DNA of 64,000 nt from Methanomicrobiales archaeon (GTDB lineage Archaea; Halobacteriota; Methanomicrobia; Methanomicrobiales; Methanospirillaceae): assembly GCA_012729535.1 (NCBI GenBank), contig JAAYCY010000005.1, positions 62,001 to 126,000 on the forward strand, read 5' to 3'. The notes under the pieces are model-generated. The model was not told the origin of the DNA. It did not search any database and was given only the letters and a program-made list of their open reading frames with translations. The position numbers were made by a program, and so were the translations under genes. Of this stretch, positions 55,310-64,000 are shown one piece after another (within the stretch, counting starts at the first letter, position 1; each line of letters starts with the position of its first letter).

Positions 55310-58300
55310 ATGAAAATGGGTAATTGGTTTGGTTTTTTCTGGATAGGAAGCTTAATGCTTCTATTCCTGTGTGGGATTACTGCAGGGGACATTCCTCCAA
55401 TCAGTGTGCAGAACGCACACACGTCATTATCTGCTGATTTTACCGCAGATACTATCTCTGGAACTGTACCTTTGGCAGTATCATTTACTGATGTATCATC
55501 AGGACTGATTGAGAATTATTCCTGGAATTTTGGTGACGGAGATTATTCATTAGAAAAAAATCCTGTTCATACGTATCAATCACCAGGTGTATATACTGTT
55601 TCTCTGGAAGTTTTCGGTACCGGGGGAACAGATAAAAAAACACGAATAGGTTACATAAAAGTTGAACAACCGGTTACAAAACCGGGTAAAGATTTCATAC
55701 CAGGAGCCTTAAATAACAAAAACGATGATACACATATTGAAAGTATACCGGATGAAAGAGCAGAATCAACCAATATAATTCTCTCTGAACCAAAGGTAAT
55801 CGAAGAAACAAAAGGGGATACAACGGAAATTAAAGAAAACTTATTTTCTTCTAATTCTATACCGGACAAAGAAATACCCCCAGTTATTATTGCTGAATTT
55901 TCAATCAGAGATACCAAGGGTTTTGCACCGCTTGAATTGTCATTTACCGATGAATCTTCAGGTAATATTCAAAAATGGTTATGGACATTTGGAGATGGAA
56001 CTTCCTCAACCACAAAATCTCCTGTACATACCTATCAAAAACCCGGAAAATATTCTGTAACACTAACAGTAGAGGGTGATGGAAATTCAGATTCTATCAC
56101 AAAAACAGACCTTGTTCATGTTACAGAACAGGTATCGGCTGATTTTGAAGCACAAGTCACTGACGGTATTGCTCCTTTGAAAGTTACGTTCAACGAACAT
56201 AACACTGGTGATATAACAAAACGGGAATGGTCATTTGGTGATGGAAGTATAAGCGAAATAGAAAACCCAAACCATGTATATGAAAAACCAGGAACATATG
56301 ACGTTTCTTTAAAAGTCTATGGACATGAAAATGAAGATGAAGAAACCAAACTATCATATATACTAGTAGGGCCCGATCTTCCAAAACCAACTCCTCCTCC
56401 TGTACCAATGAATAATAATATTCAGGAAACCGGGGAATTCAATTCTTTATCAGAAAATTATCAGGATGAAAATGTTTCACCAGTTCATGAATTACTATCT
56501 GACAACGAAAACCAGGAACCATTACCTGAATCAACAATAAATGAACCGGATTTATCAGTTCCAATGATCTCATCTCTCATTGCTGAGTGTTCAGTCACAC
56601 CGACACAAGGAGTAGTACCTCTGGAAATAACTTGTCATGACCAATCATCCGGAGAAATAACCGGATATTACTGGGATTTCGGAGATGAAACCAGTTCAAC
56701 GGAGAAAAATCCTATTCATCGATATGAAAGACCCGGGGAATATGTTATTAATTTCACCATTTACAGTGATGAGTCAGACAAGTACGTTAATAAAGTAATA
56801 CCAGTCACCGTCAATGAAGTTCCACTTAAACCAAAAGCAGAATTTTCAGTTAGCAGTACTGAAGGAGTGGCACCATTCTCATTATTCCTGACAGATATGT
56901 CAACGGGTGAAATAACTGACTGGATATGGGATTTTGGTAACGGAAAACTTATCAGGGGAAGAAATCCTGTCCATACATATTATGATTCAGGAGAGTTCTC
57001 GATCACTCTTACCGTGAAAGGTCCAGGAGGAAAGGATGAATATACTCAGAAAGTTTTAGTACGCCCTCCTGAAATTCCTCTTAAGGCTTCTTTTCAATAT
57101 GAAAACAATAAGGGGTATTTACCGTTAAAAACACAATTTTTTGATACATCATCAGGACAGATTAGCGGATGGCACTGGGATTTTGGTGATGGAACCATTT
57201 CCACCGAACAAAATCCTATTCACGAATATTCAACTCCTGGAACATTTTCGGTCCATCTTACCATATCCGGCCATAACGGAATGAATGAAACCATTCAGGA
57301 AAAAATAATTACTGTCAATGAACCGGTAATTCCAGTTAAGGCTTCATTTTCTGCTAACCCCGTAAATGGAGACGCACCATTGGAGGTTTCTTTCACGGAT
57401 AAATCATTGGGTAATATTTCATCCTGGTACTGGCAATTTGGTGATGGGGAGACTTCAACTCTGCAAAGTCCGGATCATTCCTACACTAAACCCGGCATTT
57501 ATTCAGTATCATTAGAAGTGAAAGGTGAAAATGGCCTTGATACTACAACAAAGAAAGATATTATTGCAGTTATGGGTTCAGTTTTAAGTCCTGAATTGAT
57601 TATCGAGGCAATCCCCTCAGAAGGAGATGCACCATTATCTGTATCCTTCTCACGCAAACCTGAAGGAAATGAGAGATCCTTCCTGTGGAGTTTTGGAGAC
57701 GGAGCAACATCATCAGAATCTTCACCATCCTATGTTTATACAAAACCAGGAATATTTGATATAAGTCTTACAATACAGGACGCCCTGGGACAAAACAGAA
57801 CCATAACAAAAATTGGTTTAGTAAATGTAACACGACCCATACCTCCTCCTACTGCCAACTTCACCATGAATTCTACTACAGGAACGGTACCATGTACAAT
57901 CAGGTTTACAGATTTATCTACAGGAGATATTACTAACTGGACTTGGGAATTTGAACCTAGCATATTCGTGTCTTCCCAAGATCCCCTCTATACGTTTACC
58001 AGACCTGATAGTTATCCCGTAAACCTCACAGTTACCGGTCCTGGAGGCTCTGACCATATTATTCGTGAAATCATTGTCTCCCTTCCGGAAATTGAAGAGC
58101 CGGTTACAATCAAGCAACAGGATTTAATAGAGAATGATGTATCTGGTAATGCAGACACATCAGAAGAGTTAACACAGCCTGCAGAGATTTCTGCTCTCAC
58201 CGTTACCAAACCTGGAGTAATTCTTGCGGACATTCAACAAAAACCGGATGGTAACGAGACTGCGATAATACAGAATCCTTATCCTGCTGCTTTAGAAGTT

Positions 58301-59413
58301 GAAATACCTGAAAAAATTGCAGACGAAGGAGATATAAGTAACATAACGTATCCACTCCTTTATGCATCAGCAACTAAAGGAGCAGCACCGATGAAAATCA
58401 CCTTCAGTTCTTCCTGGTCAGGAACCCCGGGATCTTTCCTCTGGGAATTTGGTGATGGAACAACATCTGATCAAATGGAGCCGGAACATGTTTATTCTCA
58501 ACCGGGTCTTTATTCTGTCCAGTTAACACATGGATCTGAATCATATGAAGAGAAGGTTATTGGAACAGATCTAATAGAGATAACTAAGGCAGTTGCCGCT
58601 CCGGTGGCTTCTTTTACTGCAGAACCTCTAACCGGATATGCTCCTTTAAATGTGCTCTTTACCAGTACATCCACGGGTTCTAGTTATAATTGGAAATGGA
58701 ACTTTGGGGACAAAAAAACTGGACAGGGTGAGGCCATAACTCACACCTATACTAAAGCAGGTAATTATTCTGTTACTTTGAATGTTACTGGTCCACAAGG
58801 ATCTTCTGGAGATATTTACACAGATTTCATTACCGTGCTCCCACCCAGGACTCCTCCTGAAGCAGATTTTATTACAGTAAACAGGACTGGGTCAGCCCCA
58901 TTAGATGTTCAGTTTATAGACAGATCTAAAGGTGAGATAACTAAAACTCACTGGGAATTTGGTGATGGTAATGAATCAATGGAGAAAAATCCAGTTCATC
59001 AATACAACAATACTGGTATGTATACAGTTAAACTGAATGTTGAAGGACCAGATGGGATTGATTCAATAACCCGACAAGGATACGTCGTTGTCCGACCCTC
59101 AATTAATCCATTGGTTGCCCGTTTCCAGGTATCACCTTCATTAGGAAAAGCCCCATTAATAGTAGAGTGTACCAGTTCTTCTTCCGGAACAATCAACCGA
59201 CTTCTTTGGGAATTCGGTGATGGAGCAGTATCTGAAGATAATAATCCAGTTCACCAGTATGTAAATCCAGGAACATATCTCCTTAAACTTACCGTATATG
59301 GAATGAATACAATGAGTTCAGCTGACCAGACAGTTACTGTTTTACCGAATGAAGCTACCGCTAACGATCAACCAGTACAAGGTAGAATTCTCCATCACTA
59401 CAGGATTTTGTGA
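55310..59413 (+). CDS. Very large exported PKD-repeat surface protein (13 PKD domains)
   Basis: The protein has 1,367 residues. The signal peptide is about 1-27 (hydrophobic FWIGSLMLLFLCGITAG). I count 13 PKD beta-sandwich domains, each starting like ADFTADTISGTVPLAVSFTD and containing a WxFGDG strand and a HxYxxPGxYxVxLxV strand. Linkers rich in Pro, Glu and Asn occur after domains 1, 3 and 9. Domain 9 lacks the FGDG motif (FEPSIF) and domain 4 has FGDE. There is no C-terminal membrane helix, sortase-like or PGF-CTERM-like signal. PKD proteins form cell-surface fibres or stalks and bind proteins or glycans. It is convergent with the dockerin-tailed beta-helix protein. Confidence 0.9.
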   Translation: MKMGNWFGFFWIGSLMLLFLCGITAGDIPPISVQNAHTSLSADFTADTISGTVPLAVSFTDVSSGLIENYSWNFGDGDYSLEKNPVHTYQSPGVYTVSLEVFGTGGTDKKTRIGYIKVEQPVTKPGKDFIPGALNNKNDDTHIESIPDERAESTNIILSEPKVIEETKGDTTEIKENLFSSNSIPDKEIPPVIIAEFSIRDTKGFAPLELSFTDESSGNIQKWLWTFGDGTSSTTKSPVHTYQKPGKYSVTLTVEGDGNSDSITKTDLVHVTEQVSADFEAQVTDGIAPLKVTFNEHNTGDITKREWSFGDGSISEIENPNHVYEKPGTYDVSLKVYGHENEDEETKLSYILVGPDLPKPTPPPVPMNNNIQETGEFNSLSENYQDENVSPVHELLSDNENQEPLPESTINEPDLSVPMISSLIAECSVTPTQGVVPLEITCHDQSSGEITGYYWDFGDETSSTEKNPIHRYERPGEYVINFTIYSDESDKYVNKVIPVTVNEVPLKPKAEFSVSSTEGVAPFSLFLTDMSTGEITDWIWDFGNGKLIRGRNPVHTYYDSGEFSITLTVKGPGGKDEYTQKVLVRPPEIPLKASFQYENNKGYLPLKTQFFDTSSGQISGWHWDFGDGTISTEQNPIHEYSTPGTFSVHLTISGHNGMNETIQEKIITVNEPVIPVKASFSANPVNGDAPLEVSFTDKSLGNISSWYWQFGDGETSTLQSPDHSYTKPGIYSVSLEVKGENGLDTTTKKDIIAVMGSVLSPELIIEAIPSEGDAPLSVSFSRKPEGNERSFLWSFGDGATSSESSPSYVYTKPGIFDISLTIQDALGQNRTITKIGLVNVTRPIPPPTANFTMNSTTGTVPCTIRFTDLSTGDITNWTWEFEPSIFVSSQDPLYTFTRPDSYPVNLTVTGPGGSDHIIREIIVSLPEIEEPVTIKQQDLIENDVSGNADTSEELTQPAEISALTVTKPGVILADIQQKPDGNETAIIQNPYPAALEVEIPEKIADEGDISNITYPLLYASATKGAAPMKITFSSSWSGTPGSFLWEFGDGTTSDQMEPEHVYSQPGLYSVQLTHGSESYEEKVIGTDLIEITKAVAAPVASFTAEPLTGYAPLNVLFTSTSTGSSYNWKWNFGDKKTGQGEAITHTYTKAGNYSVTLNVTGPQGSSGDIYTDFITVLPPRTPPEADFITVNRTGSAPLDVQFIDRSKGEITKTHWEFGDGNESMEKNPVHQYNNTGMYTVKLNVEGPDGIDSITRQGYVVVRPSINPLVARFQVSPSLGKAPLIVECTSSSSGTINRLLWEFGDGAVSEDNNPVHQYVNPGTYLLKLTVYGMNTMSSADQTVTVLPNEATANDQPVQGRILHHYRIL

Positions 59414-59449
59414 GATTTATTAAAACCTAATAAATCTCTTAATTTTTTT
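59412..59449 (+). terminator. Hairpin-and-T terminator of the PKD-protein gene
   Basis: GAGATTTATTA, loop AAACC, TAATAAATCTC: an 11-bp perfect stem that overlaps the stop codon (59411-59413), followed by TTAA and seven T residues (59443-59449). It has the look of a bacterial intrinsic terminator, in a genome whose other genes mostly end in bare T-runs. Confidence 0.6.
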
Positions 59450-59639
59450 ATTCGAAATAGTTCTATCAAAGATTTTTCCTAATGAATTTAATAAAGACTG
59501 ATTCTTTTTTTCTCAAAATCATAAATTAAACATATCGCTTCAAAATGCAACAATTAAAAAGGTTATTTTTGGGAAGTTTTAGAAACAGGAATAGTATAAT
59601 TTCTCAGTGAAATTCTAAAGTATTTAAAAATACAATTGA

Positions 59640-61814
59640 TTATTGATTGCTGATATACTGAAATAATGCTACAACATCGTTCAGGTTAACCCGTCCATCA
59701 CCACTAAAATCATAAACAATGTCATGCTTACCTGAACTGATAATATTCATAAGTACTACCACATCCTGAAGTTCCAGTCTTCCGTTCTGATTCAGATCTG
59801 ATGTTTGAAGGACGGATAATACTGAATATTCCGCAGATAGAGGATGATAATCAATATTATGAGTATTCATAATGTATGCATTATCGCAAAAACCAGTAGA
59901 ATCAACAGAACATATATCTGAATAACCCTGATTACGTGGGTCTCCCCAGTAATTTCCTCCGATTTTAATATCCGGGGATCCAATAATTGAATTATTCCAG
60001 GTATTACCCTGGTTGTTAGAGGTAAAGATAACATTTTCCACATTCTGGAAAAAATTGTTGACGAAATAATTTGATTGAGAATTGATGAGAACAAGACCCT
60101 TTTTTCCATTGTTTTTTACAGAGTTACTCATAATTTTCGATTCATTTGCCTGGATTATTACCCCTGTATCCGCATTCTGAACAAATGCATTATCCCTTAT
60201 CTCTGCTGGTCCGTTTATTAATACTGATCCCGTATAATCATTTTTCAGAAATGAATTGTTCGAGAGAACAAGGTTTTTCGTGTCTGATATCAGACCGGCA
60301 TATGTACATCCGGTAAATAAAGATTTTTCAATATGGATGTCAGATGAATTACAAATCGTCATACCTGAAGGCAATCGGGATTTTGCCCCAGTCATCTGTG
60401 ACATGGAAATTTTTTCAATTATTCCGTCATGTGAGTTTTTTATGTATACTCCAATCGGGCTTTCCTGACCATACAAAGATTTTAGGGAAAATTTGCCGGT
60501 TTCAGAAAGGTAATAGCCACAAACGAGATTTCCTTCGGCATGTAATTGTGACAACTGAATTTTTTCTGAACCAAAATCCACCTTGATACCAATTCCATTA
60601 TCCATAAAGTAACTATCACGAACATTAGTATTGTCACAGGCTGCAAGAATAATCCCGGCCCCGTTTTTAGAAAAAATCAAGTCGGATATCGTTAAATTTG
60701 ATGAATTTACAGCAATTATCATCGCAGGATTATCACTAAGTCCAATTTTTCTGTTTTTTTCATTGGTCAGGTAGATGATTTTTCGAGAATTTATTAAATT
60801 TGTCTGATCTATTGAATGAATAAGGTATTCAATATCAGATGCAGAAATATCAAATCCAATGCGGTTATTATTTAGAGAATTTCCTGATAGAAACATATCT
60901 TTGGAATTACTAACAGACAATCCGATGGTATGATAATTTATTTGATTGTTAATAACTGAAGGATGAACAGATGATGAGATGTCAAGTCCGGTTCCTTTAT
61001 TCTTTTCCAGTACACATCCGTAAATAACCAAATTATCACTATTACTGATACTAACTCCACTACCTGAGTTTATTGATATCGTATTATCTTTGATGGTAGT
61101 ATTATCAGAATCCATGATACGAATTCCTGTTCCAGGATTAGACTGGATGTCAGAATCTATAATTGAAAATCCATGTGTTTTTGTAACAAATATTCCACCT
61201 GAATTAGATTTTCCTGATTTTCCATTTCCATGAACTCTGACATTTTGAAATTTCATGTCTTGTGAATCAGTTATTGATAATCCGTATCCTCCAGTTATGT
61301 CATTATTAGTATTTTTTATCTCACTATTAAAAATAAAAAAGGATGAACAGTTATTTAATTGAATACCTGCACGTAAATTTGATGATAGGATGATATCTTC
61401 AATCACACAATCAGAGACTCTCTCATATTGAATTCCGATATCAAAGGCCTGGAGGGTTATATTTTTTATAGAAATATTATGAATATCAGTTGTCGTACCG
61501 GAAATGTTGATTCCCGTTGTACCAGTAGAATAATTACCTCCTATAGTGTTTCCCATTCCATCCAATCTGACATCAGAAGAAGTGATTACTATTGATACAG
61601 ATTCTGCATCATCTGATATATTTAACATATAATTACCAGGTTTATCAATAATAACCGGAAGTGTAGATATGATAAAAGGGCTATCAATCTCTTCTGCTTT
61701 TTCATGTTGATAATTATCAGCAATAACGAAATTTCCTGGAAAAACCAGAATGATGAATCCTATTATTACGAATAAAATTACATGATTTTTAAGAGATATT
61801 GATGTCAGCCCCAT
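59640..61814 (-). CDS. Exported NosD-like right-handed beta-helix protein with dockerin-like tail
   Basis: The protein has 724 residues. An N-terminal hydrophobic signal (HVILFVIIGFIILVFPG) is followed by a long parallel beta-helix (about 70-640) of short N/S/D-rich coils, such as NNTTIKDNTISINSGSGVSI-type repeats of the NosD/PbH1 family. The last 52 residues (673-724) hold two EF-hand-like dockerin repeats: DLNQNGRLELQDV and DFSGDGRVNLNDV. Dockerins bind cohesins with calcium. Beta-helix proteins bind or cut polysaccharides, but no catalytic motif is evident. It is probably secreted or surface-bound. A cohesin domain was not seen in this window. Confidence 0.85.
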   Translation of the reverse strand: MGLTSISLKNHVILFVIIGFIILVFPGNFVIADNYQHEKAEEIDSPFIISTLPVIIDKPGNYMLNISDDAESVSIVITSSDVRLDGMGNTIGGNYSTGTTGINISGTTTDIHNISIKNITLQAFDIGIQYERVSDCVIEDIILSSNLRAGIQLNNCSSFFIFNSEIKNTNNDITGGYGLSITDSQDMKFQNVRVHGNGKSGKSNSGGIFVTKTHGFSIIDSDIQSNPGTGIRIMDSDNTTIKDNTISINSGSGVSISNSDNLVIYGCVLEKNKGTGLDISSSVHPSVINNQINYHTIGLSVSNSKDMFLSGNSLNNNRIGFDISASDIEYLIHSIDQTNLINSRKIIYLTNEKNRKIGLSDNPAMIIAVNSSNLTISDLIFSKNGAGIILAACDNTNVRDSYFMDNGIGIKVDFGSEKIQLSQLHAEGNLVCGYYLSETGKFSLKSLYGQESPIGVYIKNSHDGIIEKISMSQMTGAKSRLPSGMTICNSSDIHIEKSLFTGCTYAGLISDTKNLVLSNNSFLKNDYTGSVLINGPAEIRDNAFVQNADTGVIIQANESKIMSNSVKNNGKKGLVLINSQSNYFVNNFFQNVENVIFTSNNQGNTWNNSIIGSPDIKIGGNYWGDPRNQGYSDICSVDSTGFCDNAYIMNTHNIDYHPLSAEYSVLSVLQTSDLNQNGRLELQDVVVLMNIISSGKHDIVYDFSGDGRVNLNDVVALFQYISNQ

Positions 61815-61985
61815 ATATCTATTAATCTTATATTTCTCTTACCATAAAAAGATCAGATATCTTAAGTGTCCCTTTAATCTGGATCTAAAAAATTTATTCT
61901 TTACATATTATAAAAAACGTCTTACTACCAGATCATTTTCTTTTTTTCGCATCTCATTAATCATAGTAAATCAAAAGAACTAGAG

Positions 61986-64000
61986 ATGAATGAGCTGCAG
62001 GACTGGTTTGCATATAACACATTTCGGCCAGGACAGGAAGATATGCTCAGGAAAGCAGCAGAAACTGCCAGTTTAGGGGGAGTTTTACTTATTGATGCTC
62101 CCACAGGTTCAGGCAAATCTTCAGTTGTATCAGCATTACTTTCCCAGAGAAAAGACAGACAAATAATTATTGCGGTCAGGACCATTTCTCAACTAACCAC
62201 ATATATCCGCGAACTTGAACTTATCCGGAAAAAACAACCAGGTCTAAAATTTTCCTATCTGGTTGGAAAAGGTTCCATGTGCCCTCTTGGGGGAACAGGA
62301 GATATTTACAGAAAATGTGAATCGGTAAAAGCTTTTTCCACCGCTTTAATTCGTGAACGGGCAGATCGTGGATCACTGGATCCTTCCAGGGATAAACAAA
62401 TACTAAAACAAATACAAAAGAATGATCCAGACCATCCACTCATATGTCCATTTTTTATCAGAAGCAGAATTGCAGTACCTAATGAAAAAAGTGGAGGATT
62501 CCGTCTGGTTCCATCAGAACAATGTAAGAAATTATCCGGAAGAGTAATTGATAAATGTATCAGACCTGATTCTTTAAAAGAATCGTGTAATGGTGTTTGT
62601 CCTTACGAGGTGATGACACAAGCTTCACTTCAGGCTGATGTATTGATTTGTAATTATCACCATATCATGGATGATCAGATACGTGAGCAATTATATCTAA
62701 ACCTTCAAAAAGAACCTGGAGACATCCTGCTACTCATCGATGAAGCCCATAATTGTGGAGATGTTATGCAGGACATCATGTCTGTAAGTCTTGATAACCG
62801 GGCTCTGGAACAGGCTGATCATGACATTTCATCTCTCAAACGTGATATAAAAGATCTGGAAGCTATCAGACGTCTGTTACCTGGAATTCGTAAGTTTCTT
62901 GAGGGGCTACGACGTTCCGCAGAATCAGAAGACTGGTTTGATCCCCAACTCTTTAGCAGGATGATTCTCCGTGAATCCTTTTACAATACCATGGAGGAAG
63001 TGGTCGACGATCTGATGGATCTTGCTGAATCTATAAAGGAAGCAAATAGTAAAAGAGGGGATTATCGTACTACCGGAATAGAACGGCTTTCTGCCTTTTT
63101 ATACCGACTCCACAACTCCGGCAGCAATCCTGCTTACCTGACCCTTTTCAGAAAAGATAATGAAAATATCTATCTTGAAGTAAGGAATATCGATCCTTCT
63201 CCTGCACTCTCAACACTGGCAAGAGATCATTTTTGCTCGGTTTACATCTCCGGAACCCTGACTCCCCTATCAAGTTATCAGAAATTATATTTTAGAACAC
63301 TTCCTATGAATTATCCCATATCATTATTCTCCTTACCAAATCATTTTCCACAAAAAAACCGGTTACTTCTTGCGACTTCTGATATTACATCAACTTTTTC
63401 CCAAAGACAATCTAGTGAGAACACCAAAGGAATTGTATCATATATCAGGAATTTTAATAAACTTCCAGGAAATCTTGCAGTTTGGTTCCCTTCGTACCAG
63501 ATGCTCGAAATGGTAACAAAAGAGACTGAAATGTATATGAACGAGAGGGAAGTGTTTATCGAGCCCCGGGATAGTAGCGAAGCAGGCTCTTTGCTTTCAA
63601 GATTTATGGATCTTCCCAGAATCGGACAAAAAGGAATTCTTTTTGCAGTATGCGGGGGGAAATTTTCTGAAGGACTGGACTACCGGGGAGAAATGCTGAC
63701 TGGAGCATTGGTGGTTGGCCTCCCACTTGCACCCTGGAACCAGGTCAGGCAGATGATTATGCAATATTATACACGCCAGTATGGAGATGAAGGGAAATTT
63801 ATCGCTTATACTCTCCCCGCGTTAAACAAGGTGCTTCAGGCTCTGGGAAGAGTTCTCCGGACTCCTGAAGATCATGGTGTTCTTATTATAGGAGAAAACA
63901 GGTTTTTGGATCAATCAATCAGGGATAGACTTCCAGAATGGATGCAACAGGAGATACAGGAAGTGACGGTGAATTCATTCCCATCGGTTATAAAAGGATG
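61986..64000 (+). CDS. XPD/DinG-like superfamily 2 DNA helicase, runs to the window edge
   Basis: From ATG 61986, 671 full codons are in the window; the next codon starts TG, so the stop may lie just past the edge. Walker A is DAPTGSGKSS (near 38-47). A cysteine-rich insert (GKGSMCP, YRKCES, SEQCKK, DKCIRP, ESCNGVCPYE) is expected to hold a 4Fe-4S cluster as in XPD. Walker B is LLIDEAHNCGD, and motif VI is QALGRVLR, with the preceding GKFSEGLDYRG. It unwinds DNA 5'-3'. Its role in repair or R-loop removal in methanogens is inferred from family membership. No intein was noticed. It is divergent from the beta-helix gene. Confidence 0.92.
   Translation, partial: MNELQDWFAYNTFRPGQEDMLRKAAETASLGGVLLIDAPTGSGKSSVVSALLSQRKDRQIIIAVRTISQLTTYIRELELIRKKQPGLKFSYLVGKGSMCPLGGTGDIYRKCESVKAFSTALIRERADRGSLDPSRDKQILKQIQKNDPDHPLICPFFIRSRIAVPNEKSGGFRLVPSEQCKKLSGRVIDKCIRPDSLKESCNGVCPYEVMTQASLQADVLICNYHHIMDDQIREQLYLNLQKEPGDILLLIDEAHNCGDVMQDIMSVSLDNRALEQADHDISSLKRDIKDLEAIRRLLPGIRKFLEGLRRSAESEDWFDPQLFSRMILRESFYNTMEEVVDDLMDLAESIKEANSKRGDYRTTGIERLSAFLYRLHNSGSNPAYLTLFRKDNENIYLEVRNIDPSPALSTLARDHFCSVYISGTLTPLSSYQKLYFRTLPMNYPISLFSLPNHFPQKNRLLLATSDITSTFSQRQSSENTKGIVSYIRNFNKLPGNLAVWFPSYQMLEMVTKETEMYMNEREVFIEPRDSSEAGSLLSRFMDLPRIGQKGILFAVCGGKFSEGLDYRGEMLTGALVVGLPLAPWNQVRQMIMQYYTRQYGDEGKFIAYTLPALNKVLQALGRVLRTPEDHGVLIIGENRFLDQSIRDRLPEWMQQEIQEVTVNSFPSVIKG

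Noticed and set aside
55310-59413. PKD repeats as a CRISPR-like or mobile DNA repeat
   Set aside because: The repeats are diverged at the DNA level and in phase with the protein domains.

Overview
The window is archaeal DNA, almost certainly from a methanogenic euryarchaeon of the Methanomicrobiales. A Methanospirillum-like host is my inference from gene content and style, not a database match. The archaeal markers are an MCM helicase, a clamp-loader small subunit, a thermosome subunit, a membrane-anchored LonB protease, geranylgeranylglyceryl phosphate synthase, Nob1, a GfcR-type PRPP-binding regulator, archaeal-type ThrRS, a DUF2098 protein and an XPD-like helicase. Many proteins fit large-genome methanogens: multi-PAS/receiver sensors, TPR arrays, a 13-domain PKD protein and a NosD-like beta-helix protein with a dockerin-like tail. 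Promoters are archaeal (TATA boxes, often short leaders); a few starts have Shine-Dalgarno sequences and GTG or TTG codons.

Layout, left to right. 1-3.0 kb: a cut-off thiamine-diphosphate decarboxylase and a two-gene acetyltransferase operon, all on the minus strand, separated by 0.5 kb of gene-free DNA with palindromes. 3.3-10.2 kb: triosephosphate isomerase, a receiver-GAF-PAS protein, an exported protein, and two consecutive DUF47 + PiT phosphate-transport pairs. 10.2-14.1 kb: an OGG1-type DNA glycosylase, an exported repeat protein, a GH26-like secreted protein and an asparagine-synthetase-like protein with a truncated glutaminase domain. 14.1-24 kb: a dense plus-strand housekeeping run of gatC-gatA-gatB-topA, GGGP synthase, a TrmJ-like methyltransferase, dCTP deaminase and thrS. 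24.0-24.6 kb: a graveyard of ferredoxin, aldehyde ferredoxin oxidoreductase and membrane-protein remnants. 24.7-28.1 kb: an ABC exporter pair and three small genes, including DUF2098. 28.2-32.1 kb: a 1,309-residue receiver/multi-PAS/GAF histidine kinase. 32.4 kb: tRNA-Thr(CGT).

32.7-36.6 kb: two TPR proteins, one exported and one cytoplasmic. 36.6-40 kb: the replication pair rfcS and mcm. 40-45 kb: two exported Ig-like proteins flanking a carbon-nitrogen hydrolase and a copper P-type ATPase. 45.4-50.8 kb: an overlapping minus-strand operon, lon-tldD-tldE-aroD. 50.9-54.9 kb: prs-nob1-gfcR, then the thermosome, with a small helix-turn-helix-like gene convergent to it. 55.2 kb: tRNA-Ser(CGA). 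55.3-61.8 kb: the PKD protein and the convergent beta-helix/dockerin protein. 62 kb to the end: an XPD/DinG-like helicase that reaches the window edge.

No CRISPR array, intact insertion sequence, prophage or rRNA was seen, and no clearly new multi-gene defence system. The best leads for second looks are the decayed ferredoxin-AOR locus, the glutaminase-less asparagine-synthetase-like gene in front of gatCAB, the GH26-like protein that seems to lack its nucleophile, the dockerin-tailed beta-helix protein, the helix-hairpin-helix tail on TopA, and the prs-nob1-gfcR cluster.
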